In this document: in pieces, positions 23,691-32,813 of the stretch
Layout: each line of letters begins with the position of its first letter
Position numbering within the stretch: position 1 is the first letter of the stretch
Assembly: GCA_020742515.1 (NCBI GenBank)
Contig: DYWT01000244.1
Span: forward strand, 1 to 43,813
Direction: 5' to 3'
DNA length: 43,813 nucleotides
Origin: Sporosarcina psychrophila
Lineage (GTDB): Bacteria > Bacillota > Bacilli > Bacillales_A > Planococcaceae
Program-made: the position numbers and the translations under genes
The notes under the pieces: generated by a model
The model's input: the letters and a program-made list of their open reading frames with translations, nothing else
Told to the model about the DNA's origin: nothing
Databases searched by the model: none

Positions 23691-24227
23691 TCACCATTCA
23701 ATCCCAGTCAATGCACCAAAACCTAGTGCAATCAAGATCACAAACGCCGGATGCCAATTCCACTTCTGCAGCATCAGATAACTAGCTAGGGCTATGATTC
23801 CAGTATATAAATATCCGACCCCTTCGAACGACGTTTGCACAAACTGGACAGTCATAAACACTAAGAGAATGGCGATGACCGGGCGGATAAGCTTCGTTAT
23901 ACTTTTCACCTTGGGATGGTCTTTGTATTTCATGAGGATAGCCATCAAACCGATCATCAGAAATAGAGACGGCGCTACAGAAGCAAATAATGCGACAAAT
24001 GCTCCCAGGATCCCCCCTTCCGAATAGCCGATGGATGCAGCCATTTTCGTTGCAATCGGACCCGGCAGTGAATTTCCGATTGCAACTACCTCACTGAATT
24101 CTTGCGTATCCATCCACCCATATGTCCCGACTACTTCATTCTCCACTAGCGGAATGGTAGCCGGTCCTCCCCCATAACCCAGCATTCCGGATATAAAAAA
24201 TGCGAGAAATAGTTGCCAATAAATCAT
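23691..24227 (-). CDS. ywrA: Short-chain chromate transporter, C-terminal-type subunit (YwrA-like)
   Basis: 178 residues from ATG 24227, seven bases after GGAGGGA; longer in-frame starts would lie inside the previous gene. The CHR signature is clear: GMLGYGGGPATIPLVENEVV, then GNSLPGPIATKMAASIGY, with about six membrane helices. In B. subtilis the two half-size CHR proteins YwrB and YwrA work together; the lengths (201 and 178) and order here match. The start overlaps the stop of the preceding CHR gene by four bases (ATGA). The family exports chromate in resistant strains; the physiological substrate in this operon may be different. Confidence 0.88.
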   Translation of the reverse strand: MIYWQLFLAFFISGMLGYGGGPATIPLVENEVVGTYGWMDTQEFSEVVAIGNSLPGPIATKMAASIGYSEGGILGAFVALFASVAPSLFLMIGLMAILMKYKDHPKVKSITKLIRPVIAILLVFMTVQFVQTSFEGVGYLYTGIIALASYLMLQKWNWHPAFVILIALGFGALTGIEW

Positions 24228-24829
24228 ACTTTCTCCCTCCTTCTTCGAATTGGAAGGAAGATGAAAATTAGAACGATCAATATAATAATTGCGGGATGTA
24301 TATTCAATGCTTCCATTAAAATTCCCGCAGTAACCAGCATCGTCAATGCCTTTTTCCACCCGAGTGTATCACCGGATTTTTTGATGAAATCCCAGGATAG
24401 TATCCCTAGCATGACTGCCACCACCGGCACAACAGATGCTGACATATTTTTAACCCATGGGATATCTTTGTATTTCTGTAAGATACCAATTAACAAGATC
24501 ATCATTAGCGAGGTTGGTAATACGGAAGCGATAATGGCATTGAAACAGCCTAACTTTCCGCCCACTTTGTAGCCAATATACCCTGCCAATTTTGTTGCAA
24601 TCGGTCCGGGCATCGTATTCGCGAGAGCCAGGGTATCGCCGAACTCATCTTCATCCATCCATTTGTAATTGCGTACAACTTCCTGATGAAATAGCGGAAT
24701 TGCTGACGGTCCTCCTCCGAAACCCAACAAGCCTACCCTACAAAATGCAACGAATAAATCTTTTTGCAGCTTCCATCCTTCATGACTAGACGCCTTCTCT
24801 CCACTAGGAGGAATAGTGTTATTTTTCAC
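24224..24829 (-). CDS. ywrB: Short-chain chromate transporter, N-terminal-type subunit (YwrB-like)
   Basis: 201 residues from GTG 24829, which overlaps the TGA of the ggt gene (GTGA); TTG 24832 is also possible. Motifs GLLGFGGGPSAIPLFHQEVV and ANTMPGPIATKLAGYIGY match the conserved CHR domain, and about six membrane helices follow. The polar first 20 residues precede the first helix. It probably forms a heterodimer with the next gene product. The overlap on both sides indicates translational coupling from ggt through both transporter genes. Confidence 0.88.
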   Translation of the reverse strand: MKNNTIPPSGEKASSHEGWKLQKDLFVAFCRVGLLGFGGGPSAIPLFHQEVVRNYKWMDEDEFGDTLALANTMPGPIATKLAGYIGYKVGGKLGCFNAIIASVLPTSLMMILLIGILQKYKDIPWVKNMSASVVPVVAVMLGILSWDFIKKSGDTLGWKKALTMLVTAGILMEALNIHPAIIILIVLIFIFLPIRRRREKV

Positions 24830-26430
24830 CAAGCTGCAAGGGACCCGTCTGTACGGGATTCAGTTCCGCCCTGAAGTACACCCGTCTCTGGATTTCGCCA
24901 TATAATCTGCCCTCGTCCAAAACCACCGCCATCTGGAGAAACCGTTACTTCATGCCCTTTTCTGATGAGCGACTGAACAAGATAATTCGGGAACTCTGGC
25001 TCAACTAAAACTTTTCTAGCTTCTGTCCATTGCCATCTAGGCACATCAAGCGCTGCTTGTGGGTTCAGCAGGAAATCTACCGTGTTTAACACTACTTGGA
25101 AATGTCCTTGGGGTTGCATATAGCCACCCATTACTCCAAATGGTCCGACCGCTTCGCCATCTTTCGTCAGAAAACCAGGAATGATTGTGTTATATGACCG
25201 TTTACCTGGTTTCAGTACATTCGGATGATTTTTATCAAGAGAAAAGTCATGACCACGGTTTTGAAGTGCAATACCGGTGCCGGGAACAACGATACCTGAA
25301 CCAAATCCCATATAGTTGGATTGGATGAAAGATACCATGTTTCCTTCTTCATCTGCGGTCGCAAGATACACTGTACCACCCTTTGGCAATTCGTACGGTT
25401 GCGGATCCATCGCTTCATCATGAATAAGCTTTACCCGTTTTTCCGCATACTCATCAGACAACAAATGGGCCGTTTCAACCGGCATCTCGGCCTCTTCTGT
25501 TATGTATGCTTTCCCATCTATAAACGCTAACTTCATACTTTCAATTTGTTCATGAATCGTTTGAACCGACAGCCACTCAGGTTTGTCTAGTTTCTTATAA
25601 ATATTCAACGCCATGAGTGCGACCATTCCATGACCGTTCGGTGGAATCTCCCACACGTCATAGCCTTTGTAGTTCACGGAAATTGGTTCGACCCATTCCG
25701 GTTTATATGTAGAAAGGTCTTCTTTCGATAAAAAACCTCCATGCTTTCTCATATAAGCATCAATTTTATCGGCAATTTCACCTTCATAAAAATCACGCGC
25801 ATCTGTTTCTGCAATGGTCCGGAGTGTTTTTGCATGACCTGGCGATGACCACATTTCACCTGTTATCGGCGCACGACCGTTAGGCGCAAATGTTTCAAAC
25901 CACGCATTGAATTCTTCACCGTCGCAAAGTTCTTTAAATTTTTTATATGCTATTCCCCAATACTTACCGAGAATAGGCGTAAGGGGGAAACCTTCTTCCG
26001 CATAACGAATTGCAGGTGCAAGCACTTCCTTCAAAGACAGCTTTCCAAACTTGCGTGAAAGCTCTGCCCAAGCGGCAGGCGTACCTGGCACTGTAATAGG
26101 GACCATTCCATAGGCTGGCATCTTGTTGTGACCAAGTGCCTGTACAGCTTCCGGCGTTAATGTTGCAGGTGCTGGTCCAGATGCATTTAGCCCATACAAC
26201 TTATCTTTAACCCAGACAAGCGCAAATGCATCGCCTCCAATACCATTGGAAGTCGGCTCAACCACTGTAAGTGCCGCCGCTGTAGCGATGGCGGCATCTA
26301 TTGCATTTCCTCCCTTTTGCATAATTTCTAAGCCTGCACTTGCGGCAAGGGGCTGTGATGTGGCGACCATGCCTTTTCGAGCAAAGACCGTGTGACGTTT
26401 AGATTGATACGGATGATACAAGTAATCCAT
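24826..26430 (-). CDS. ywrD: Gamma-glutamyltransferase, cytoplasmic YwrD type
   Basis: 534 residues from ATG 26430 after GAGGAGG. It has no signal peptide, unlike secreted Ggt, so it should act inside the cell. Thr353 in KGGTVYLATADEEGNM aligns with the processing site and nucleophile, where the precursor cuts itself into large and small subunits. Other family parts are KGGNAIDAAIATAAALTVVE, the SNGIGGDAF oxyanion region, and GVMGGYMQPQGHFQV near the end. It would remove gamma-glutamyl groups from peptides such as glutathione. Placed after an oligopeptide importer, it probably processes the imported peptide. Confidence 0.92.
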   Translation of the reverse strand: MDYLYHPYQSKRHTVFARKGMVATSQPLAASAGLEIMQKGGNAIDAAIATAAALTVVEPTSNGIGGDAFALVWVKDKLYGLNASGPAPATLTPEAVQALGHNKMPAYGMVPITVPGTPAAWAELSRKFGKLSLKEVLAPAIRYAEEGFPLTPILGKYWGIAYKKFKELCDGEEFNAWFETFAPNGRAPITGEMWSSPGHAKTLRTIAETDARDFYEGEIADKIDAYMRKHGGFLSKEDLSTYKPEWVEPISVNYKGYDVWEIPPNGHGMVALMALNIYKKLDKPEWLSVQTIHEQIESMKLAFIDGKAYITEEAEMPVETAHLLSDEYAEKRVKLIHDEAMDPQPYELPKGGTVYLATADEEGNMVSFIQSNYMGFGSGIVVPGTGIALQNRGHDFSLDKNHPNVLKPGKRSYNTIIPGFLTKDGEAVGPFGVMGGYMQPQGHFQVVLNTVDFLLNPQAALDVPRWQWTEARKVLVEPEFPNYLVQSLIRKGHEVTVSPDGGGFGRGQIIWRNPETGVLQGGTESRTDGSLAAW

Positions 26431-26462
26431 GAAAATCCTCCTCGGAACTATACTATTTTTAA

Positions 26463-27482
26463 TTATATTTTTATACCTGCGAAATGGCAGGCTGCGAAAT
26501 GTTGCGGTTCAACTTCTTCCCAAATTGGTTTCTTTTCACTGCAAATACTTTGAGCAACTGGGCATCGCGTATGAAACGGACATCCTGTTGGCGGATTTGC
26601 CGGATTTGGTAAATCCCCTTTAAGTCTTACTCTATTTTTTGCAGTATGAACTGAAGGTCTGGGAATAGCAGAAAGAAGGGCCTGCGTGTATGGATGAATC
26701 GGATTATCAAATAGCGACTTTACAGAGGCTAATTCCACAGTTGTACCTAAATACATGACGAGCACCCGATCGCAAAAGTACCTCACCACCCCTAAGTCAT
26801 GGGAAATAAACATATAAGATAAGTTATACTTTTCTTGTAACACTTTTAATAACTTTAGTACCTGTGCCTGTACAGACACGTCTAACGCGGAAACAGCCTC
26901 ATCGCATATTATAAAAGACGGATTAAGCGCAATTGCGCGAGCAATTCCGATCCGCTGGCGCTGGCCACCACTAAATTCATGAGGATAGCGATCAAAATGC
27001 TCTTCCTTTAACCCTACTTCTTCAAGCAGTTGTATTACTGTCTTTCTTTTTTCTTGAGAAGATAAGTCGGTATGCATTGTAAACACTTCTTCCAAAGCAT
27101 TTCCGATACGTTGTCTTGGGTTTAGAGAAGCATAGGGATCCTGAAAAATCATCTGCATCTCTTTAACAAATTTAAGTCTCTCTCGTCTTTTTAAATCTTG
27201 TATTTCATTGCCACGAAAAAAAACTTTACCTTCAGTAAGGTTTTCTAAACCTAATACAGCCCGACCCAAAGTTGATTTTCCGCAACCCGACTCTCCTACT
27301 ACTCCGAGACTCTCACCTTCATATAGTTGAAGTGAAACATCTTCAACCGCTTTTACGTTTCCTTGCACACGTTTTAATACTCCGCCTTTAATGGGAAAGT
27401 ACTTTTTCACTCCCTGCAACTCCAATAGTACCTTTTCCTTCACTATCGATTCCTTTTCCTTGTTTTTCGTTATCACCACCAT
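26463..27482 (-). CDS. Oligopeptide ABC transporter ATPase, OppF type
   Basis: 339 residues from ATG 27482 (strong AGAGGAGG ten bases upstream); GTG 27443 (VKEKVLLELQGV) fits the family start better and has AAGGA upstream. Walker A GESGCGKST, Q-loop FQDPYASLNP, signature FSGGQRQRIGIARA, Walker B FIICDEAVSALD and H-loop SHD are complete. The C-terminal oligo_HPY region with CPFHTRCPVAQSIC carries the Cys cluster typical of Opp/Dpp ATPases. The gene overlaps the end of the OppD-type gene by about 95 bases (56 with the GTG start). It pairs with OppD to drive import. Confidence 0.92.
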   Translation of the reverse strand: MVVITKNKEKESIVKEKVLLELQGVKKYFPIKGGVLKRVQGNVKAVEDVSLQLYEGESLGVVGESGCGKSTLGRAVLGLENLTEGKVFFRGNEIQDLKRRERLKFVKEMQMIFQDPYASLNPRQRIGNALEEVFTMHTDLSSQEKRKTVIQLLEEVGLKEEHFDRYPHEFSGGQRQRIGIARAIALNPSFIICDEAVSALDVSVQAQVLKLLKVLQEKYNLSYMFISHDLGVVRYFCDRVLVMYLGTTVELASVKSLFDNPIHPYTQALLSAIPRPSVHTAKNRVRLKGDLPNPANPPTGCPFHTRCPVAQSICSEKKPIWEEVEPQHFAACHFAGIKI

Positions 27483-28458
27483 GTAATTCAACCTCCTCTT
27501 GTAACCAGCAGCTTACTGTATGTCCATTCGAAACTTTAAATTCGGGCGGTGAATCTATCCGACATTTATCCATAGCAAATTTACACCGTGGATGAAAACG
27601 ACAACCAGAAATCTCTTCGCTCAGACTGGGTAGAGAACCCGGAATAGCTTCGAGTTCAAATTCCGGATTGTCGATATCTGGAACCGAATTGAGAAGACCG
27701 ATTGTATATGGATGTTTCGGATTGTCAAAAATTTCTCCTACAGATGCTTCCTCTACTTTTTGGCCGGCATACATGACCATAACCCTTTCAGCTACTTCTG
27801 CTACAACTCCCATGTCATGCGTAATCATCATGATTCCCATATCAAGTTTTTCTTTTAGTTCTTTGATAAGATCAAGTATTTGAGCTTGAATCGTTACGTC
27901 CAGTGCAGTTGTCGGCTCATCCGCAATAAGTAATTGAGGGTTGCATGAAAGTGCGATGGCAATCATAACACGTTGTCGCATTCCTCCACTCAACTCATGA
28001 GGATATTGTCTAATCCGTTTCTCAGGATATGGCATGCCTACCTGCTCCAGTAATTTTACACCTTGCTCATAGGCTTGCTTTTTCGTCAACTTATGGTGCA
28101 ACATTAACGGCTCAGTCAGTTGGAAACCAATTGTAAGCACTGGATTAAGAGCAGTCATCGGTTCTTGAAAAATCATCGACATCTGATTACCGCGTATTTT
28201 CCTAATCTCTTCAGGTTGCAGATTATGAATCGGTTTGCCGCCCAATAGAATTTCTCCTGATGATATGTCACCGTTAGAAGGTAGGAGTCCCATTACAGAA
28301 AGAGAAGTAATACTTTTCCCACATCCAGATTCTCCCACAATGCACAATGTCTCTCCTTTATTAATTGAAAAGGAGACGTCCCGGACAGCAGGAAGTGTTC
28401 CTTCCTTCGTCCGGAAAACAGTGACTAGATTTTTCACTTCAAGCAATGTCTCCTTCAT
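27388..28458 (-). CDS. Oligopeptide ABC transporter ATPase, OppD type
   Basis: 356 residues. Walker A GESGCGKSI (Ser-Ile instead of the usual Ser-Thr), Q-loop FQEPMTALNP, signature LSGGMRQRVMIAIA, Walker B LLIADEPTTALD and THDMG are all present. The oligo_HPY end with CRFHPRCKFAMDKC has four Cys. A polar, glycine-rich tail of about 30 residues beyond the usual end overlaps the OppF gene, so the true family boundary may lie near the QEEVELHGG segment. It follows the binding-protein gene with an eight-base gap. Confidence 0.92.
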   Translation of the reverse strand: MKETLLEVKNLVTVFRTKEGTLPAVRDVSFSINKGETLCIVGESGCGKSITSLSVMGLLPSNGDISSGEILLGGKPIHNLQPEEIRKIRGNQMSMIFQEPMTALNPVLTIGFQLTEPLMLHHKLTKKQAYEQGVKLLEQVGMPYPEKRIRQYPHELSGGMRQRVMIAIALSCNPQLLIADEPTTALDVTIQAQILDLIKELKEKLDMGIMMITHDMGVVAEVAERVMVMYAGQKVEEASVGEIFDNPKHPYTIGLLNSVPDIDNPEFELEAIPGSLPSLSEEISGCRFHPRCKFAMDKCRIDSPPEFKVSNGHTVSCWLQEEVELHGGDNEKQGKGIDSEGKGTIGVAGSEKVLSH

Positions 28459-28466
28459 GACTTCTC

Positions 28467-30002
28467 CTACTTTCTTGTAACGTTAGTGATATACCATTTT
28501 CCATTCGGATCAAGTTGCAGACCAGAATAATCTTTGTTTAATGCAGCTGTTACAAAACCGTGGTTCATAACGACGGCCACGTCTTCATCGAGCATTAGTT
28601 TATTTGCTTGCTCCAAATACTTTTTACGCTCATCCTGGTCAATTGTGCTTCTCGAAGCATCTACAAGCTTATCGAATTCAACGTTACTGTAATGAGCGCG
28701 GTTGGAAGAACCGACGTTATCACTATGGAAGTTCGGATAGAACATTTCAGATCCATCAGCCGTTACGTTCGCCCAACTTAGAAACGTAAGATCATATTCT
28801 CCCGCTCTTGCTGCATCTAGGAAAGTAGCCCACTCCATCGATTCGATTTGAACTTTGAAACCTGCATCCGTCAATTGAGCTTGCACGATTTCAGCCATAA
28901 GAATGAAATTAGAACGATTCGCCGTCAATAACTTGATTGGTTCATTGCCATATCCATTTTTTTCAACAAGTGCTTTGGCCGCCTCTACGTCATACGGAGT
29001 CCCTGCCTTGTCATTCGATTCATTATAGCCAAAAACTTTTGGTCCAAGAATGCTATCACTGCGAACGCCCAGTCCATTCAATTTTGAAATGAATGCATCA
29101 CGATCAATTGCGCTGGCTACTGCTTTTCTGAACTCAGGATCTTGATTACGGTCCTTTGCATGGTTAAATGTAAGATAGTAAATTGTCGTTCCTTCTTTTT
29201 TCTCGATATTAATATTTTTCATCCCTTCCAGACGCTCAATTTGCTCTGTTGGAAGATTATCGATGAACTGAACTTCCCCTGCTTGAAGCATGGAAATAGC
29301 TGTAGAAATTTCAGGCACAACTTTTATTGTAAATTTATCCATTTCGGGTTTACCACCCCAGTAGTCTTCGTTTGCCTCCATTACAACCTGATCTCCAGAC
29401 GTCCAACTTACGAATTTATATGGGCCTGTCCCTACTGGATCTTTCATTAAATCCTGTTTCTGATCAGCTGTAGGGCTTACAATAGCCGCGTTAGTATGCG
29501 ATAACGTTGAAAGAAATGGTCCATACGGGTAAAGTGTTTTGATTTCAACCGTATGTTCATCAATAACAGTAATTGTGTCGATTGGTTCCATAAGTGAAGC
29601 ACGCGGGGCCGCCGTTGCGGGGTCGCGCAGTTTTTCAAATGTATATTTTACAGCTTCCGCATTAAACGGTGTTCCATCATGAAATGTAATATCTTCTTTA
29701 AGTTTAATAGTCCAAGTGAGCTCATCGGGGTTCTCATAGGATTCTGCTAGTAACGGTTCAATTTCCATCGTATCCCCATTTAGCTTAAATAGTTGTTCGT
29801 ATAGATGTTCAGTAGCATTAGCAGATACGGAATCATTCATTAAAATTGGGGATAGGCCGACGACATCACTAGTCGTTGCGAAAACGATAGATTTCTCGCT
29901 TCCCTTATTACTATTTCCTTTTCCCGAAGTTTCTCCATCAGAACATGCTGCCAGTAGTAACAAAAAACTGGCAATAATTATAACTAGTAATTTCTTCTTC
30001 AT
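28467..30002 (-). CDS. Peptide-binding lipoprotein (SBP family 5)
   Basis: 511 residues. A lipoprotein signal with lipobox LLAAC puts the lipidated Cys at 20; a Gly/Ser/Asn linker follows. The family-5 signature is at LAESYENPDELTWTIKLKED and ITFHDGTPFNAEAVKYTFEK. It should capture a peptide outside the membrane and deliver it to the permeases encoded upstream. It resembles glutathione- and dipeptide-binding proteins (GsiB/DppA) as much as OppA, which fits the gamma-glutamyltransferase in the operon. Its place after both permeases and before the ATPases is unlike opp of B. subtilis, where the binding protein comes first. Confidence 0.92.
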   Translation of the reverse strand: MKKKLLVIIIASFLLLLAACSDGETSGKGNSNKGSEKSIVFATTSDVVGLSPILMNDSVSANATEHLYEQLFKLNGDTMEIEPLLAESYENPDELTWTIKLKEDITFHDGTPFNAEAVKYTFEKLRDPATAAPRASLMEPIDTITVIDEHTVEIKTLYPYGPFLSTLSHTNAAIVSPTADQKQDLMKDPVGTGPYKFVSWTSGDQVVMEANEDYWGGKPEMDKFTIKVVPEISTAISMLQAGEVQFIDNLPTEQIERLEGMKNINIEKKEGTTIYYLTFNHAKDRNQDPEFRKAVASAIDRDAFISKLNGLGVRSDSILGPKVFGYNESNDKAGTPYDVEAAKALVEKNGYGNEPIKLLTANRSNFILMAEIVQAQLTDAGFKVQIESMEWATFLDAARAGEYDLTFLSWANVTADGSEMFYPNFHSDNVGSSNRAHYSNVEFDKLVDASRSTIDQDERKKYLEQANKLMLDEDVAVVMNHGFVTAALNKDYSGLQLDPNGKWYITNVTRK

Positions 30003-30021
30003 TTTCTTTCCCCCTGAATTT

Positions 30022-30918
30022 TTATTGGATATCCATATTTGGGTCTAAAGCATCTCGGAGACCATCACCAACTACGTTAAAAGCAAAGACAGTTAACATG
30101 ATTGCAATACCGGGGATAATTGTAAGGTGTGGAGACGTCCACATAAAACTTTGTCCTTGTGAAATCATTGCTCCCCATTCCGGTGTAGGGGGTTGAGCGC
30201 CCAGCCCCAAATAGCTAAGTGAAGCTGTTGATAAAATTGCCGTAGCCATTCTCATGGTGGCAAACACGATTATCGGAGCAAACGCATTAGGCAATATATG
30301 CTTTACCATTATCCTGATATCAGAAGCGCCCATCGATTTCATCGCCATGATATATTCCTTTTCTTTAATCGATAAAACAGATCCCCTCACAATACGGGCG
30401 CATGTTGGAATAGACCAGATACTAATAGCGATTGCAACGTTTACAAGACTTGTACCAAGAACGGCAATGATAAGCATCGCAAGTAAGATGCCTGGAAAAG
30501 AAAACAGCAAGTCCACAATTCGCATAATAACACCGTCAAGTTTGCGATAATATCCACCTAACAAACCTAGCGTTACTCCGCCAATTAACCCAAGAGTCAC
30601 CGCAGCAATTCCAACTACTAACGAAACGCGTGCCCCATAAACAATACGGCTCCATACATCTCTTCCATAATTGTCCGTCCCCAGCCAATGACCTTCGCTG
30701 AACATGGGAAGTTCACTGGCCGGCAGATTTTGCTTAACCGGATCGTGAATTACAATAAACGGTGCAAATATAGCCATCAAAACCTGAGCTAAAATGATAA
30801 TACAACCTGCAACCGCCAATTTATTTTTCAATATCTTTTTTAACGTGGCAATATAAATTTTTTCTTTCTTGTATTTTGTCTTCTTATTTAACTTCAATCC
30901 GCTAACAGATTGCTCCAT
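30022..30918 (-). CDS. Peptide ABC transporter permease, OppC/DppC type
   Basis: 298 residues from ATG 30918, preceded by AAAGGAGG; an in-frame start at 30984 would overlap the previous gene and has no such site. The first 40 residues are Lys-rich and cytoplasmic. Six membrane helices follow, and the EAA loop (MAMKSMGASDIRIMVKHILP) that docks with the ATPase is clear. The N-terminal OppC_N region contains LGTDNYGRDVWSRIVYGARV. The gap to the OppB-type gene is only 16 bases. Confidence 0.93.
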   Translation of the reverse strand: MEQSVSGLKLNKKTKYKKEKIYIATLKKILKNKLAVAGCIIILAQVLMAIFAPFIVIHDPVKQNLPASELPMFSEGHWLGTDNYGRDVWSRIVYGARVSLVVGIAAVTLGLIGGVTLGLLGGYYRKLDGVIMRIVDLLFSFPGILLAMLIIAVLGTSLVNVAIAISIWSIPTCARIVRGSVLSIKEKEYIMAMKSMGASDIRIMVKHILPNAFAPIIVFATMRMATAILSTASLSYLGLGAQPPTPEWGAMISQGQSFMWTSPHLTIIPGIAIMLTVFAFNVVGDGLRDALDPNMDIQ

Positions 30919-30934
30919 ATTATTTTTCCTCCTT

Positions 30935-31876
30935 TCAATCGTATTTGATTCGCGGATCGATGAATGTATAAACAATATCGACAATCAAGTTCACAACAAC
31001 AAACAATGTTGCGACGAGTAATACTGACCCTTGAACCATAGGAAAGTCTCTTGACGCTATAGCATCAATCATAAGACGTCCAATACCGTTAATTGCAAAG
31101 ACCTTCTCTGTAATAATTGTTCCACCTAGCAAAAAACCAAAGTTCAGCCCAATAACCGTTATGACTGGGATCATTGCGTTTTTCAATGTGTGAATCCAGA
31201 TGACATTACGTTCCTTCACACCTTTTGCTCTTGCAGTCCTGACATAGTCTGCACGTATGACTTCAAGCATTGATGAACGTGTCATTCGAGCGATCATAGC
31301 TGCAGAACCTGTCCCAAGTGTTATAGCAGGTAAAATGAGTTCTTTTATGCCTTGCCATGTATAGAAGGGACTCGACAGACCACCTACCGGTAATACTTGC
31401 AGGTTTACTGCAAATACTAGAATAAGCAATGCGCCCAGCCAGAAATTCGGAATGGATATTCCAGCGAGGGCGAAAGTGGTCGAAGACACGTCGAGCCAAG
31501 AATTGTGCCGCAGGGCTGAAATAAGCCCCGCGGAGATACCGATAATAACTGCGATTATCATACTGGCAACAGCTAATTTAAGTGTATTCGGAAATCGTAC
31601 CGTAATGGCTTCTGATACCGGTTGCTTTGTTTGGTATGAATAGCCAAAATCACCCTGTACTGCATCCTTAACATATCGGCCGTACTGCACTAGAAATGGG
31701 TCATCAAGACCTAAATTCGTTCTTATTGCAGCCAAATCAGATTCAGTCGCGGTTGGTCCTCCAATCATCGATGCCGGATCACCTGGCGCTATATGCATTG
31801 AAGAAAAAACGAGAAACGAAATTCCAAATAGAAGGAATATAAGCTCGAAAGCTCTACGTACAATTAATGCAATCAT
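30935..31876 (-). CDS. Peptide ABC transporter permease, OppB/DppB type
   Basis: 313 residues from ATG 31876, five bases after GGGGG; a GTG at 31888 is also in frame. Family marks are PGDPASMIGG near the start, the EAA loop (YVRTARAKGVKERNVIWIHT) and GGTIITEKVFAINGIGRLMI. Six membrane helices. It is the first gene of the eight-gene operon. It partners the OppC-type permease to form the membrane channel. Confidence 0.93.
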   Translation of the reverse strand: MIALIVRRAFELIFLLFGISFLVFSSMHIAPGDPASMIGGPTATESDLAAIRTNLGLDDPFLVQYGRYVKDAVQGDFGYSYQTKQPVSEAITVRFPNTLKLAVASMIIAVIIGISAGLISALRHNSWLDVSSTTFALAGISIPNFWLGALLILVFAVNLQVLPVGGLSSPFYTWQGIKELILPAITLGTGSAAMIARMTRSSMLEVIRADYVRTARAKGVKERNVIWIHTLKNAMIPVITVIGLNFGFLLGGTIITEKVFAINGIGRLMIDAIASRDFPMVQGSVLLVATLFVVVNLIVDIVYTFIDPRIKYD

Positions 31877-31895
31877 CAAATCCCCCACTTCTAAT

Positions 31896-31933
31896 CACAT
31901 GTTAACCAAATTTACATTTTTGCTTAACATGTG
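31896..31933. promoter_or_regulatory. Perfect 10-bp inverted repeat in the opp operon leader
   Basis: CACATGTTAA and TTAACATGTG are exact complements separated by 18 bases (28 bases between centres). The repeat lies between the promoter and the first gene. It could be a regulator site or the stem of an RNA hairpin. Confidence 0.6.
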
Positions 31934-31953
31934 TTGCTATCAAGTTAGATATG

Positions 31954-31982
31954 AGTATAAAACAAATATTCAGGTAATGCAA
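31954..31982 (-). promoter_or_regulatory. Sigma-A promoter of the opp-ggt-ywrBA operon
   Basis: On the minus strand TTGCAT, a 17-base spacer and TATACT. The start of transcription would be near 31947, so the inverted repeat at 31896-31933 lies in the untranslated leader. Confidence 0.6.
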
Positions 31983-32147
31983 TACTATATTTCAGATAAT
32001 TAATATAACTAGAATATTATTTACATTTGAACTACTTCCTTATCATTTCTTACCAAATAGCAAGTGCATTGAGCCTTCTCCTTACTACTTGTACTAAATC
32101 AGAATTATAAAAATGACAACGCTTACAAACATTTCGTATCTCAAAAT

Positions 32148-32174
32148 AAAAAAACCCATCCGCAGACAGGTTTT
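32148..32174 (-). terminator. Terminator of the Lrp/AsnC regulator gene
   Basis: On the minus strand AAAACCTGTC and GGATGGGTTTT form a short stem (with mismatches), followed by a T-run. It separates the regulator transcript from the operon below. Confidence 0.6.
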
Positions 32175-32187
32175 CAGACTTAGTTAT

Positions 32188-32631
32188 TCATAATTTCAAA
32201 CCGGTTCGACTCTTAAAGCGCCGAAGTAAAATATGGCTCTCCACTCTCGTTATCCCATCAAGGGCATATAATTCTTCATTAATAAACTTTTCCAAGTCGG
32301 TAAAATCATCGACCAACACATGCATATGAAGTGTTGAGGGACCAGTCATCTGATAACAGCTGGCAACAGAGGATATATCAGCGAGCGCCTCTGCTACACT
32401 TACTAAAGACGATGGTTCACAATCCACCTCAAAGAAAGCCGAAACTCCCTTCCCCACCTTTTCACTATTCACTACAACTGTAAAACGCTCGATAATACCA
32501 TCCTCTTGAAGGTTATGAATCCTTTCCCTCACTGCCACACGTGACAGGTTAAGTTCTTTACCGATATCCACGTAAGAGAGTCGCCCATTATCTATAAGTA
32601 GTTCTATAATTCTTTTATCAGTCGCATCCAT
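32188..32631 (-). CDS. ywrC: Lrp/AsnC-family regulator (YwrC/ChrS-like)
   Basis: 147 residues. The N-terminal helix-turn-helix (DKRIIELLIDNGRLSYVDIG, then LSRVAVRERIHNLQEDGII) is followed by a RAM ligand-binding domain of about 80 residues that forms the octamer and binds amino acids. In B. subtilis the homologous ywrC (chrS) lies beside the two short CHR genes and controls them. Here it sits just upstream of the operon that carries ggt and the CHR pair, so it is the likely regulator. It has its own terminator, so it is transcribed separately. Confidence 0.88.
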   Translation of the reverse strand: MDATDKRIIELLIDNGRLSYVDIGKELNLSRVAVRERIHNLQEDGIIERFTVVVNSEKVGKGVSAFFEVDCEPSSLVSVAEALADISSVASCYQMTGPSTLHMHVLVDDFTDLEKFINEELYALDGITRVESHILLRRFKSRTGLKL

Positions 32632-32813
32632 TCTAATTCCCTCCTCACCATTATGTATTACTTATTAAAGTATTTTTAACAATTGTTCATAAAATACTTA
32701 TAATATAATTCATAATGTATATTATTTAATATGCACTGTTGAGAAGTAAAGGTCAAGCAGCCCTTTAGAAAGTACGATCCGAGAACATTATAAAGATAAG
32801 AGGATGAACGCTT

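Noticed and set aside
24228..24359. Longer start for the YwrA-like gene
   Set aside because: The added 44 residues lie inside the YwrB-like gene and have no CHR features; the ATG at 24227 has a ribosome binding site and the usual ATGA overlap.
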